The translations under genes were made by a program, and so were the position numbers. The notes beneath the pieces are model-generated. The model searched no databases. It worked only from the letters and a program-made list of their open reading frames with translations, and had not been told where the DNA came from. Shown piece after piece: positions 9,407-18,446 of a stretch of 64,000 nt of DNA. Position 1 is the stretch's first letter. Every line of letters begins with the position of its first letter. Origin of the DNA: Weissella diestrammenae (lineage in GTDB: Bacteria; Bacillota; Bacilli; Lactobacillales; Lactobacillaceae); the NCBI RefSeq assembly GCF_014397255.1, contig NZ_CP060724.1:62001-126000 (forward strand), read 5' to 3'.

Positions 9407-10597
9407 TCATCGTTTTTTCACAAACCAATAAATTGTACCAATCCCAATTAATAACAAAAGGCCAAACATTAGTAATATCTTCGCACCTAGAGGCTCGACA
9501 ATGTAACCAATCATAATCACAATCAATGGCACCCATAAATCAATTGAGAAAAACGAAATACTCATTACTCGCCCTAAATAATTTGGTTGACTCTCTTGTT
9601 GATTAACTGTATTCACCTTAACCGTGACAGCAGTTCGAACACATCCCGCTAAAATCACTAACAGCGTTAGCACTGGCAAAATCGGTAAGAAGGCACCAAT
9701 AATTAATGCCACCCCCATCACAATCAAGTCAAGATACGCAGTTTTAAGGCTATTTAGCTGTGGCAGACGTGCTAACACTACTCCAGCAAGCAAACCAGCG
9801 ATGGCTGCAAAGGATAGCATCGATGAATATGAACTTGCGTCGCCCCCATAAATTTTCTGAACTAAGTATGGCGTTGCAATTAAAAAACCTTCAAAGAAGA
9901 AATTAGCCCACATGGCTAATAACATCGATTCAAATAATTTAGGCGTCTTAAACACATATTGATAACCAGCGATAATGCTCTGAAAAATTGGTGTATCTTC
10001 ACGTACCATTGGTTCTGGATGATAACGAATCAATGCATTGATTCCAGCCGTAATGATTAACATCACACCATAAATTAGCAAAAAGATACGTAAATCTATC
10101 CATTTAAATGATAATAAAACACCGCCAGCCAGTGGTCCAAGTGCCTGACCGGAAGTAAATGCCATACTAATCCAAGCATTGAACCGAGCAACGCGATCAC
10201 GTTGAATCACATCTGGTAAGATGGAACGACCCGCTGGATACGCAAATGAAATATCCACATTCAGAATAAATGTAATCACAAACAACAGCCAAATTTGCGG
10301 CTGATTTGGATTTAAAAACCATGCTAAAATCAGTAATCCAATTCCGCCACCTAAGTCTGCACCCATTAATAGCAGTTTTCGATTATATCGATCAAGCAAA
10401 ATGCCCACTAATAAGTCACAGGCTAAAAAAACGACAAAGCCAAATCCAGTTAGCCATCCGAGTAATTTTGCATCTCCAAAAGTTGCGACCAAAAACCAAT
10501 TGAGTGCAAATCGGTAAATACCATCTCCAAAAACTGATGCAAAATTAGATGCCAATAATGGCAAACTAAACAATTGCTTCTTTTGATTCATCTCCAT
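9407..10597 (-). CDS. MFS transporter (drug-exporter type)
   Basis: 396 residues with about 11-12 transmembrane helices and the MFS loop motif DRYNRKLLLMGAD after helix 2 (near 69). It resembles the MFS_3/enterobactin-exporter-like group, usually proton-driven exporters of drugs or small metabolites. ATG with a GGGGGAT site 7 nt upstream sets the start. It follows the sugar transferase, from which a terminator separates it. Substrate unknown. Confidence 0.85.
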   Translation of the reverse strand: MEMNQKKQLFSLPLLASNFASVFGDGIYRFALNWFLVATFGDAKLLGWLTGFGFVVFLACDLLVGILLDRYNRKLLLMGADLGGGIGLLILAWFLNPNQPQIWLLFVITFILNVDISFAYPAGRSILPDVIQRDRVARFNAWISMAFTSGQALGPLAGGVLLSFKWIDLRIFLLIYGVMLIITAGINALIRYHPEPMVREDTPIFQSIIAGYQYVFKTPKLFESMLLAMWANFFFEGFLIATPYLVQKIYGGDASSYSSMLSFAAIAGLLAGVVLARLPQLNSLKTAYLDLIVMGVALIIGAFLPILPVLTLLVILAGCVRTAVTVKVNTVNQQESQPNYLGRVMSISFFSIDLWVPLIVIMIGYIVEPLGAKILLMFGLLLLIGIGTIYWFVKKR

Positions 10598-10615
10598 ACG
10601 TTTGATCCCCCACCT

Positions 10616-10655
10616 TAAAAAATAAGCTGAAACGTGATTCCCATACGTATCAGCT
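10616..10655 (-). terminator. Terminator after the sugar transferase
   Basis: AGCTGAAACGT pairs with ACGTATCAGCT (one mismatch), followed on the minus strand by a T-run. Confidence 0.7.
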
Positions 10656-10671
10656 CAGTTCCATTTAATTA

Positions 10672-11304
10672 TTACTCAGCTCCTCGCGCTGTAAAAATTG
10701 CAATGAAATTTTTGAATAATACAACAAAATCAAACCACATGCTTGCATTGTCTACATATTCCAATTCAATATCTGCTCGCTTTGGATACTGAACGTCACT
10801 GCGACCACTACCTTGCCAGAGTCCCATTGCGCCAGGCCTAACCGACAAGAATTTGGTCACGCGTTCTGGTGTCTTATATTCTTTTAGTTCCTTTTCTACT
10901 ATAGGTCTTGGACCAATCACAGTCATATCACCAATTAAAATGTTAAAAAACTGTGGTAACTCATCTAAACTTGTTTTTCGGACAAAGGCCCCAAAACGCG
11001 TAATACGAGGATCCTCAGCAGTTGGTAATTTATATCCATTAGCCACAAACTGATGATAAAGCCGTGGATTATCAGCTAACTTTTGTTCCGCGCCAACTAC
11101 CATAGAACGAAATTTAAAAATATAAAATGGTTTCCCATATTCACCAATTCGTCGCTGACGATAAAAAATAGGACCCCGATTTTCGCCAAACCAATAGAAC
11201 GGGATAATAATAGCAAAAACTGGCGATAAACTAATCAAGGCAAACAACGCCACTGAAATATCTAAGAACCTTTTTGCATATACATATTGAGGCCGTCTAG
11301 CCAT
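10672..11304 (-). CDS. Priming sugar transferase (undecaprenyl-phosphate phosphoglycosyltransferase)
   Basis: A membrane-associated bacterial sugar transferase of 210 residues (WbaP/EpsE/RfbP catalytic core). It moves a sugar-1-phosphate to undecaprenyl phosphate to start an exopolysaccharide or glycan. Seen: KRFLDI motif and one hydrophobic hairpin near 13-38, FKFRSM near 64, the DELPQ motif near 114, GPRP near 133, and RPGAMGLWQ near 158. The start is set at ATG 11304 because AGGTGG lies 7 nt upstream of it and would overlap or touch the two earlier ATGs. No other EPS biosynthesis gene is nearby, so it is an isolated priming enzyme here. Confidence 0.88.
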   Translation of the reverse strand: MARRPQYVYAKRFLDISVALFALISLSPVFAIIIPFYWFGENRGPIFYRQRRIGEYGKPFYIFKFRSMVVGAEQKLADNPRLYHQFVANGYKLPTAEDPRITRFGAFVRKTSLDELPQFFNILIGDMTVIGPRPIVEKELKEYKTPERVTKFLSVRPGAMGLWQGSGRSDVQYPKRADIELEYVDNASMWFDFVVLFKNFIAIFTARGAE

Positions 11305-11352
11305 GTTCATCCACCTCATAACATTTTATAACAGCCTAAAGCCATTGTACTT

Positions 11353-12081
11353 TCATTTAAATTGCACCGTTAAACTATTTGAAACTGGTGCGATTTCACT
11401 CGCATCACTCACTTTTTGAACCTGGTCAAATTGCACTTTTATTGTGTGCAATGATTGTGTTGATTTTTCTGGCACTAACGCAATCACAAAGGTTGAAACG
11501 GTCTTACCTGCGTCAATTTGAGCCGCACTTAATTTCACATCATTATCTAAACCACTCAGAGTATTAACCGCTTGCTTTGCTTGAAAACCAACTTGCTTCA
11601 CACCATCAGTCCTTATCGTCTCGTTACTTTGATTGGTGATATCATAACTAATGATCAGCGTCGTATATGGGCCATCGATATCGCGTGAATTAAGGGCCAT
11701 TTGAGCCATCTCAATTGCTTCTTTTGTTCGTGGTTCATTTTGCATCTGTTTAACCTCAGTCACACGATATTGAATTTGGTTATTTTGTAAAGACACATTC
11801 AGTTGATTATTAATCGCATCTAATTGCGCTTTACTACCGGCAGCGCTAATTGAATAATCACCAACTTTCTCTAGCTTACCAGAGGCCACAAAATGAGCTG
11901 ATTGCTGATCTTTCTTTGGAATTGTGTAGGTTCTTTTATTGATTTTACCTTTTGCATTGCCTTGCAAAGGCTTCAACTCTGTTGCCTGATTTTTTTGATG
12001 GTACTGATAACCAAAGTAACCAGCCGTACTAATACCAGTGAGGATAACCACCGATAATACCCCAATCATTGTTTTTCGCAT
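11353..12081 (-). CDS. Membrane-anchored extracellular protein of unknown function
   Basis: 242 residues. One N-terminal signal-anchor helix (about 5-26) is followed by a Lys/Gln-rich linker and an extracellular domain of beta-strand character from about 65 to the end. The second half (about 125-242) reads like a DUF4352/DUF5067-type Ig-like fold with the pattern YDITNQSNETI. No LPxTG motif or lipobox Cys. It lies 25 bp after a small unknown gene, suggesting an operon. Function unknown; the domain resemblance is tentative. Confidence 0.7.
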   Translation of the reverse strand: MRKTMIGVLSVVILTGISTAGYFGYQYHQKNQATELKPLQGNAKGKINKRTYTIPKKDQQSAHFVASGKLEKVGDYSISAAGSKAQLDAINNQLNVSLQNNQIQYRVTEVKQMQNEPRTKEAIEMAQMALNSRDIDGPYTTLIISYDITNQSNETIRTDGVKQVGFQAKQAVNTLSGLDNDVKLSAAQIDAGKTVSTFVIALVPEKSTQSLHTIKVQFDQVQKVSDASEIAPVSNSLTVQFK

Positions 12082-12106
12082 TATATTTATTCCTTACTTT
12101 TGTGTA

Positions 12107-12385
12107 TTATCCCAAAACAAGTTGGTTTTTATCTCTAATAATTCGATACCCATAGATCGGATAGTCATTATTTTCATCTTTAATTCGCAATATCAGATCA
12201 TCTGGGATTGCCATCATAACTAGGTCTTTTAATTGTAATTGATGACTTTGATCAAGACACAAATAAAGCGCATCAGCCTGACAATCAATCCGTCCAATCG
12301 AAAATAATTTAGTCTCTAATTTCACCACTAAATCATATGTCATATTCATGCCACTCGTGGCAGCCTTAAATTGCTTAAAATTCAT
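12107..12385 (-). CDS. Small hypothetical protein
   Basis: 92 residues, no membrane segment, predominantly beta and helical mix, not recognised. The ATG at 12385 is preferred over an upstream GTG because GAGG is 8 nt before it. It lies 25 bp upstream of the anchored extracellular protein and is probably co-transcribed with it. Confidence 0.55.
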   Translation of the reverse strand: MNFKQFKAATSGMNMTYDLVVKLETKLFSIGRIDCQADALYLCLDQSHQLQLKDLVMMAIPDDLILRIKDENNDYPIYGYRIIRDKNQLVLG

Positions 12386-12521
12386 CGATTGCACCTCAAA
12401 CCATTAGTTCCATTATCCAATGTTTTCCCATATACGTCAAAAAAATTTATACCAACTATCAATCTGTTTAACATTTATCATCAGATTATCTCGAGAGACT
12501 AGATCATAATCAATGACAACA

Positions 12522-12562
12522 ACAAAAAACACTTCGAAAGCATAGCCCACTTTCGAAGTGTT
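12522..12562 (-). terminator. Terminator of the heat-shock operon
   Basis: A 13-bp perfect stem (AACACTTCGAAAG with CTTTCGAAGTGTT) and a minus-strand T-run 25 bp after the dnaJ stop. Confidence 0.85.
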
Positions 12563-12586
12563 TCATCATACAAATTAAGTCACTTT

Positions 12587-13489
12587 CTATCCAAAGAAAC
12601 TCTTTTTAGGTTTGTCAGTCAACAACCGTTGATAAGCTTTCAAGGCTTCCTGTTGTTCCTTAGTCAATTTAGTTGGCACATCAATATAAACAATCACATA
12701 TTGATCACCCATACCATTGCCTCGAACATAAGGGGCACCTTTACCACGCAGGCGGAAACGTTTACCATTAGCCGTACCTGCAGGAATCTTTAACTTTGCT
12801 TCCCCATGCACTGTTTTAACAATAATTTCGCCACCCAAAGTTGCAGTTGCATAATCTAATGGTTGTTCAAGATAGACATCTGCTCCATCCCGTTCAAAGC
12901 CATCTTTTGAAGCTGAGACCCGAAATACCACAAATAGATCACCAAATGGCCCACCATTCGAACCTACTTCTCCATAACCAGACATGCGCATTTGTTGGCC
13001 ATCTTCAATACCAGCAGGTACTGTCACTTTGACTTTCTTATGCTCACTTTGTCCATTAGCTCCTGTACGGTTATATTCAACTTCAGTTTCTTTTCCAAAT
13101 ACAGCTTCTTCAAATGTCAACGTCATCCGATATTGCAAATCCGACCCTTTACGTGGCCGATTGGGATCAAAACCACCACCAAACATTTGACTAAAGATAT
13201 CACCAAAGTCCGAATAACCACCTTGCCCACCAAAGCCGCCAAAGCCACCTTGGCCACCAAAGCCTTGTTGATCTCCAGTCGTACCAAACTGATCATAAGC
13301 AGCACGTTTTTGCTCATCACTTAATGTCTCATATGCTTCTTGAACTTCTTTATACTTGTCTTCAGCACCAGGTTCTTTATTAATATCTGGATGATACTTT
13401 TTTGATAACTTTCGATATGCTTTTTTGATCTCGTCTTGTGATGCGTTCTTGTCCACACCAAGTGTTTGATATAGTTCTGTATTGTTCAT
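12587..13489 (-). CDS. dnaJ: DnaJ-type co-chaperone lacking the zinc-finger domain
   Basis: 300 residues. J domain 1-70 with the essential HPD motif (KYHPDINKE) stimulates DnaK ATPase. A Gly/Phe-rich linker follows (about 70-105), then the two C-terminal substrate-binding beta domains (about 115-285). The four CxxCxGxG zinc-binding repeats of type I DnaJ are absent and the protein contains no cysteine, so it is type II (CbpA-like) in architecture although it sits in the classical dnaJ position. Usual DnaJ length is about 375-385. The ORF runs cleanly through the junction, so this is not a frameshift artefact. Start ATG follows GGAGG by 8 nt. Confidence 0.93.
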   Translation of the reverse strand: MNNTELYQTLGVDKNASQDEIKKAYRKLSKKYHPDINKEPGAEDKYKEVQEAYETLSDEQKRAAYDQFGTTGDQQGFGGQGGFGGFGGQGGYSDFGDIFSQMFGGGFDPNRPRKGSDLQYRMTLTFEEAVFGKETEVEYNRTGANGQSEHKKVKVTVPAGIEDGQQMRMSGYGEVGSNGGPFGDLFVVFRVSASKDGFERDGADVYLEQPLDYATATLGGEIIVKTVHGEAKLKIPAGTANGKRFRLRGKGAPYVRGNGMGDQYVIVYIDVPTKLTKEQQEALKAYQRLLTDKPKKSFFG

Positions 13490-13571
13490 GAGGAACAGCC
13501 TCCATTTTTTAAGTTTTTATGTAGAAAAGTGAGGCCTAAACCCTCACTTTTAATATTCTCAGCGTTCCTCA
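13487..13571 (-). promoter_or_regulatory. Structured dnaK-dnaJ intercistronic region
   Basis: An inner 10-bp hairpin (AAAAGTGAGG with CCTCACTTTT, 13525-13551) is enclosed by an 8-bp outer stem (13489-13496 with 13564-13571). The outer stem pairs the bases immediately before and including the A of the dnaJ start codon; the GGAGG site lies inside the loop. A control on dnaJ translation or mRNA processing is inferred. Confidence 0.45.
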
Positions 13572-13581
13572 ACTCAAACAA

Positions 13582-15402
13582 TTACTTGTTGTCGTCAGAA
13601 ACATCTTCAAAGTCACCATCAACGGTATTATCATCCTTTGGCTTTTCAGCATCGGCGCCTTCTTGAGGGGCTGATTGTTGATATAATTTAACCGCTAATT
13701 CTTGTGCAACCTTTTCCAAAGCTTCCTTCTTTTCCTTCATAACATCAAGGTCATCGGATTCTTTGGCTGACTTCAATTCAGTCAAGGCATCGGAAACAGG
13801 CTTTTTGTCTGCATCTTCCAACTTGTCCCCAACTTCTTCAAGTGTCTTTTCTGATGAGAAGATTAATTGATCAACATCATTGCGCAAGTCAACTTCTTCC
13901 TTACGCTTTGCGTCAGCTTCTTCATTTGCTTTAGCGTCGTTCATCATTTTTTCGATTTCTTCATCTGATAAAGCACCAGAATTTTGAATTGTAATCTTTT
14001 GTTCCTTTTGCGTACCTAAGTCCTTAGCAGAAACCGTTACGATACCGTTACGGTCAATGTCAAACTTAACCTCAATTTGTGGTACACCACGAGGTGCAGC
14101 TGGAATATCAGTCAATTGGAAACGACCCAATGTCTTGTTGTCTGCTGCCATAGCACGCTCACCTTGTAAGACATGAATATCAACTGCTGGTTGATTATCG
14201 GCTGCCGTAGAGAATACTTGTGACTTTGAAGTTGGAATGGTCGTATTACGATCAATCAACTTTGTGAAGACACCACCCATTGTTTCAATTCCCAATGTCA
14301 AAGGCGTCACATCAAGCAAAACAACATCCTTAACATCTCCAGTAATCACACCACCTTGAATCGCAGCACCTAAGGCAACCGCTTCGTCAGGGTTAATTGA
14401 GTGATTTGGTTCTTTACCAGTAATATCTTTAACGAACTCTTGAACAGCTGGAATTCGTGTTGATCCACCATTCAAAATGACTTGGTCAATATCTGAACTT
14501 GATAGACCAGCATCCTTCAAAGCAGTTTCAACAGAAACCTTTGTGCGCTCAACCAAATCACGCGTTAATTGGTTGAACTTTGCACGCGTCAAAGTTGTTT
14601 GGATGTGCAATGGTCCATTATCTGAAGAAGCGATAAATGGCAAGTCAATTTGAGCTTCAGTTGCTTGCGACAAAGTTTTCTTTGCTGTCTCTGCAGCATC
14701 CTTCAAACGTTGTAATGCAAGCGTATCTTGCTTCAAATCAATCCCATTTTCTGACTTAAAGTCTTCAGCTAACCAATCAATCACCTTTTGGTCAAAATCA
14801 TCACCACCAAGGTGTGTATCACCAGCCGTTGAAAGTACTTCGAAGACACCATCACCTAATTCAAGGACAGACACGTCAAATGTTCCACCACCCAAATCAT
14901 AAACTAGGATTTTTTCATCCTTATTTAAATCATCTAGTCCGTAAGCCAATGCTGCTGCAGTTGGTTCGTTGATGATACGTTCAACTTCCAAGCCAGCAAT
15001 TTTTCCAGCATTCTTCGTTGCTTGACGTTGAGCGTCATTGAAGTAAGCAGGTACCGTGATAACGGCCTTAGTCACATCTTCACCCAAATAATCTTCCGCA
15101 TACTTTTTAATGTATTGCAAAATCATGGCTGAAACTTCTTCTGGTGTGTAATCCTTACCAGCAACTGAAACTTTGTAACCATCTTCACCCATGTGTGACT
15201 TGATTGACATAATCGTATCAGCGTTAGTAATCGCTTGACGCTTAGCTGTATCACCCACTTGTGTCTCACCATTCTTGAATGAAACAACAGATGGTGTTGT
15301 CCGTCCACCATTTGGGTTAGTAATAATCTTTGGTGTGCCACCTTCCAAAACAGCAACTGCTGAATTAGTCGTTCCCAAATCAATTCCGATAATCTTTGAC
15401 AT
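13582..15402 (-). CDS. dnaK: Molecular chaperone DnaK (Hsp70)
   Basis: 606 residues. ATP-dependent folding chaperone that works with DnaJ and GrpE. Seen: GIDLGTTNS at residues 6-14, [11 protein letters not shown] near 141, [12 protein letters not shown] near 169, NGGSTRIP near 312, the interdomain linker region [16 protein letters not shown] near 360, the substrate-binding domain, the helical lid and a negatively charged C-terminal tail. Length is typical for Gram-positives. It lies downstream of grpE, with a strong RNA hairpin in the 157-bp gap. Confidence 0.98.
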   Translation of the reverse strand: MSKIIGIDLGTTNSAVAVLEGGTPKIITNPNGGRTTPSVVSFKNGETQVGDTAKRQAITNADTIMSIKSHMGEDGYKVSVAGKDYTPEEVSAMILQYIKKYAEDYLGEDVTKAVITVPAYFNDAQRQATKNAGKIAGLEVERIINEPTAAALAYGLDDLNKDEKILVYDLGGGTFDVSVLELGDGVFEVLSTAGDTHLGGDDFDQKVIDWLAEDFKSENGIDLKQDTLALQRLKDAAETAKKTLSQATEAQIDLPFIASSDNGPLHIQTTLTRAKFNQLTRDLVERTKVSVETALKDAGLSSSDIDQVILNGGSTRIPAVQEFVKDITGKEPNHSINPDEAVALGAAIQGGVITGDVKDVVLLDVTPLTLGIETMGGVFTKLIDRNTTIPTSKSQVFSTAADNQPAVDIHVLQGERAMAADNKTLGRFQLTDIPAAPRGVPQIEVKFDIDRNGIVTVSAKDLGTQKEQKITIQNSGALSDEEIEKMMNDAKANEEADAKRKEEVDLRNDVDQLIFSSEKTLEEVGDKLEDADKKPVSDALTELKSAKESDDLDVMKEKKEALEKVAQELAVKLYQQSAPQEGADAEKPKDDNTVDGDFEDVSDDNK

Positions 15403-15448
15403 ATCTAAATACCTCGATTTTAATTTTTTTATTTATTTGCGAAATAAT

Positions 15449-15521
15449 CCGAAATCATTCGGAACAGGGCAAATAAACGAGTTCTAGTTTAAAGTCTAAA
15501 ACTAGTTTATTTACCCTATTC
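15449..15521 (-). promoter_or_regulatory. Large hairpin between grpE and dnaK
   Basis: GAACAGGG (15462-15469) pairs with CCCTATTC (15514-15521); inside, AAATAAA pairs with TTTATTT and CTAGTTT with AAACTAG, leaving one 6-nt bulge, about 22 bp in all. A small CCGAA/TTCGG hairpin abuts it at 15449-15462. There is no T-run, which suggests mRNA processing or stabilisation of the dnaK part rather than termination. Function is inferred. Confidence 0.55.
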
Positions 15522-15559
15522 CCAACAACCTAGATTATCACTTTGACATTCTTAATTCA

Positions 15560-16111
15560 CTAATTATAAACAACTACCATTGCTGGCCGTACAACACGAT
15601 CAGCTAGGACGTATCCCTTTTGCAAAACTTGGGCAATTGTGTCTACTGGATGCTCATCATCAGCTGGCTGTGATTGTACTGATTGGTGATATTCTGGATT
15701 AAACACTTCACCAACTTCTCCGACTGCTATGACATCATTATCTTTCAGCGCATTTTCCAAGGTTTTATAAACCATCTCAACGCCTGTCTTAATCTGATTA
15801 GCTGCTGCATCATCAGCATCAACCATCAAGGCACGTTCTAAATTGTCCAATGCTGGTAATATCGATTTTGCTAATTTTTGCGTTGCATACTTTAAAGTCG
15901 TCGCCTGCTCTTTAGCAAATCTCGTCTGCATATTTTGCATTTCAGCATTGACTCGTAAGTACTTATCTTCTAATTCGTTATATTGCGTCTGTAGCGTCGC
16001 AAGTGAATCATCCTCAACAGTATCTACTTCAGCTTCGGCCCCTTCAGTTTCAACAACTTCATCGACGCTCTCTTGGTCCTCAACTACTTGGTTTTCTTTT
16101 TCTTCTGCCAT
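15560..16111 (-). CDS. grpE: Nucleotide exchange factor GrpE
   Basis: 183 residues. Releases ADP from DnaK. A highly acidic N-terminal tail (1-50) leads into a long coiled-coil helix (about 35-95) and a compact C-terminal beta domain with the family ending VLQKGYVLADRVVRPAMVVV. It starts 15 bp after the hrcA stop. Confidence 0.96.
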   Translation of the reverse strand: MAEEKENQVVEDQESVDEVVETEGAEAEVDTVEDDSLATLQTQYNELEDKYLRVNAEMQNMQTRFAKEQATTLKYATQKLAKSILPALDNLERALMVDADDAAANQIKTGVEMVYKTLENALKDNDVIAVGEVGEVFNPEYHQSVQSQPADDEHPVDTIAQVLQKGYVLADRVVRPAMVVVYN

Positions 16112-16126
16112 GTCAACACCTCTTTT

Positions 16127-17149
16127 CTAATAATATTCTTTTAATTCATCAACGACTAACTGTCGAATCGTAACCATCAACGACACCACATCATCGTACG
16201 GTAAATTCGTCGGCCCAAGAATTGCCAACTCACCATAACCATGCTTTGGAATCTGATACGTCATCGACAGCAGGCTATAAGGTACAAGTAACGGATTAGG
16301 GTTCTCATCTCCAATTTGGATCAAAACGCCATCGTTTACTGTACCAATTGCCTGTCGCATTGCCTTTGGATTTTCCAAAAGCTGATACAACGCCTTCATA
16401 TCACTTAACCGTGTATCAGTCGTAAAATCCATGACATTTAAGCGACCGCCAATAAAGACTTGGTCTTGAATTGAACGTGCCAATATGTCACCAAACAACT
16501 GTAAAAATGCTTGTGGTGAACGAATCGTTCGTTCCAAATCAAGCGGCAAATCGCCGCTTAGACTATTCAGCGCCTCTCGAATTGGTCGCCCAACAAGTTG
16601 ATTATTAATGTAACTCACAATGCTTTGTAATTCCGCGATCGATGCCCCTTTAGGTAACCGAAAACTTTGACTGGTTGTCTGTCCATCGCTTGTTACCACG
16701 ATAGCCATGTTTTGTTGACCATCAATGGGAATCAACTGAAATCCTGACAATCGCACATCAAACGCCTCTGGTTTTAGCGCAATCACGGTATACCCTGTCA
16801 TATCCGCTACAATTTTTGTCACCTGAGTTAACAAGTCATCAACCTGTTGAAACCGTCGACTAAATACTTGCTGAATTTGACGTTGCACATCTTTTGCAAT
16901 CTGGCCTTTTTTCATTAAGTAATCAACATAATAACGATACCCAAGTTGCGAAGGAATTCGACCTGATGACGTGTGCTCTTTTTGAAGTAAGCCACGTCCT
17001 TCTAGCTGTGCCATCTCATTTCGAATAGTTGCTGAACTAACAGGTAAGCCAATATCGACAAGTAACGATTTTGACCCAACTGCTTTTCCCAAACGGGCAT
17101 AGTCAGTAATAATCGCACCCAGTATTAACCTTTGTCGTTCTGTTAACAT
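16127..17149 (-). CDS. hrcA: Heat-inducible transcription repressor HrcA
   Basis: 340 residues. Winged-helix DNA-binding domain at the N-terminus (about 1-75, with SSATIRNEMAQLE), then a GAF-like domain and the family C-terminus. HrcA dimers bind CIRCE and need GroEL for activity, so the operon is derepressed on heat shock. It is the first gene of hrcA-grpE-dnaK-dnaJ and is preceded by two CIRCE sites, giving autoregulation. Confidence 0.97.
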   Translation of the reverse strand: MLTERQRLILGAIITDYARLGKAVGSKSLLVDIGLPVSSATIRNEMAQLEGRGLLQKEHTSSGRIPSQLGYRYYVDYLMKKGQIAKDVQRQIQQVFSRRFQQVDDLLTQVTKIVADMTGYTVIALKPEAFDVRLSGFQLIPIDGQQNMAIVVTSDGQTTSQSFRLPKGASIAELQSIVSYINNQLVGRPIREALNSLSGDLPLDLERTIRSPQAFLQLFGDILARSIQDQVFIGGRLNVMDFTTDTRLSDMKALYQLLENPKAMRQAIGTVNDGVLIQIGDENPNPLLVPYSLLSMTYQIPKHGYGELAILGPTNLPYDDVVSLMVTIRQLVVDELKEYY

Positions 17150-17173
17150 CTGCCCGCTCCTCTCAACTTGAAT

Positions 17174-17200
17174 TTAGCACTCGTTAATAACATTTGCTAA
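17174..17200 (-). promoter_or_regulatory. CIRCE element 1 (downstream of the promoter)
   Basis: TTAGCACTC (17174-17182), 9-nt spacer, ATTTGCTAA. The left arm is perfect; the right arm matches 6 of 9 to GAGTGCTAA. It lies between the -10 box and the hrcA start, in the 5' untranslated region. Confidence 0.8.
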
Positions 17201-17208
17201 CATACTTA

Positions 17209-17236
17209 ATCATACACTATTTAAAAACCATGTCAA
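17209..17236 (-). promoter_or_regulatory. Sigma-A promoter of the hrcA operon
   Basis: On the minus strand TTGACA (17231-17236), 16-bp spacer, TATGAT (17209-17214). It is framed by CIRCE 1 downstream and CIRCE 2 upstream. Confidence 0.85.
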
Positions 17237-17242
17237 CTCTTT

Positions 17243-17269
17243 TTGGCACTTAATTTATTAGAGTGCTAA
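17243..17269 (-). promoter_or_regulatory. CIRCE element 2 (upstream of the promoter)
   Basis: TTGGCACTT, 9-nt spacer, GAGTGCTAA (17261-17269). The right arm is perfect and the left arm matches 7 of 9. It starts six bases upstream of the -35 box. Confidence 0.8.
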
Positions 17270-17300
17270 AAAGAGTTTTCTACCTAAAATTTATGGAAAT

Positions 17301-17370
17301 CAAATAAAAAACAACATTTTCTAATCTTTCAAAATCAATCATTGATTTTAAGAAATTAAGAAAATGTTGT
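17301..17370 (-). terminator. Long hairpin terminator after the DUF916 gene
   Basis: ACAACATTTTCT (17311-17322) pairs perfectly with AGAAAATGTTGT (17359-17370), with further pairing inside (AAAATCAAT with TTGATTTT). On the minus strand a T-run follows. It separates the upstream surface-protein gene from the heat-shock promoter. Confidence 0.75.
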
Positions 17371-17429
17371 CAAAATAAATCTTGCGCTACACTATTTAGC
17401 TTTAAACATTATTTATCCAAACTAGATGT

Positions 17430-18407
17430 TTAACGTCGACGTTTTTGTAATAACAAACGTCCCCCAAAGAATACAATCAGAAAGACAACGACAGGCCAAA
17501 AGATTAACCAAAACCAATCGATCGGACGCAAGTTATTTTTAGTCTGCGTCGTTGTTGATAGTTTGTGGGCTAAACTTTGACTAATTTTCACCGTTTGGGT
17601 TGAGGTTTGCTTCTCACTACCATTATTAATGGTTACTTTTAACTTATAGTGACCAGCTTTTAAGTCGGCCAAATTATTTTTTAGATTAATGGCTGTCTGA
17701 GCTTTTGGCACTAACGATACCTTTTGATCATGTTTAGTAAAGACAACTTTGCCATCACTATTAGTTAAAGTTGACGAAATTAGCAAATCTTTTGCCATCT
17801 TCGTTTCGGTATTAGCGATTTGCAACTGTAAAATTTTCTTAGTCTTAGGCAAGTAAAATTTTGTGCCTGATAGTGTCACAAATGGCGTTACCTCTTTATC
17901 AGTCTCCGTCAAATATACAGGAATTTGTGTCGCGTCTTTTGAAAAAACGTCCGTAAATGAAACGCCACCGACTAATGTTCCATCAAACGAACTCGTTGGC
18001 GTAGTAAGTGTGGCAGGGACGTCTACCGTTGAATTTGCTGGCACTGTAATCAGTTTGTCAATCTTCATCATGTCACCAACTTTAGCTGGCAGCGTCGTTG
18101 AAACATCAGAATTAGTCCCAACAAAATGAATTTTCCCATTTGACAAAGTTATTGCAGTTCCTGTAGCGACACTAAAAACAAGTTCTTGCGCTGTATTATT
18201 TTTAACATGGTACATAATATCTTCAGTCTGACCAGGTGCCAACCGTAAATCAATCGCTTGATTTGAATTGTTTTGCACTTGATGTGTCGGCACATATGCT
18301 GTCACATCAAACCGCGTCACTGAATCATCAGCAAAGGTCATGCCTTAGAAACTAATCATACCCAAAAACACAGCTAATAGCATTGTTAATTTCATGTATT
18401 TTTTCAT
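17430..18407 (-). pseudogene. WxL-system surface protein (DUF916 + DUF3324) with a stop codon in its signal peptide
   Basis: The frame opens at ATG 18407 with a signal peptide beginning MKKYMKLTMLLAV, meets TAA at 18345-18347 (codon 21), then continues in the same frame for 303 residues. The rest holds an N-terminal DUF916-like beta domain (LAPGQTEDIMYHVKN), a DUF3324-like domain (about 150-255) and a C-terminal membrane anchor ending LLLQKRRR. Such proteins bind peptidoglycan and WxL-domain partners on the cell surface. Without the signal peptide, restart at ATG 18341 would give a protein that probably cannot be exported normally. No WxL partner gene is nearby. Interpretation: recent inactivation, a sequencing error or, less likely, suppression. 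Confidence 0.8.
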
Positions 18408-18446
18408 TCTAAAGCCCACTTCTTTCGATTTATACCTAACATTTTA

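Noticed and set aside
12841-13324. Open frames in other frames inside dnaJ
   Set aside because: Shadow frames created by the Gly/Gln-rich linker and codon bias of dnaJ.
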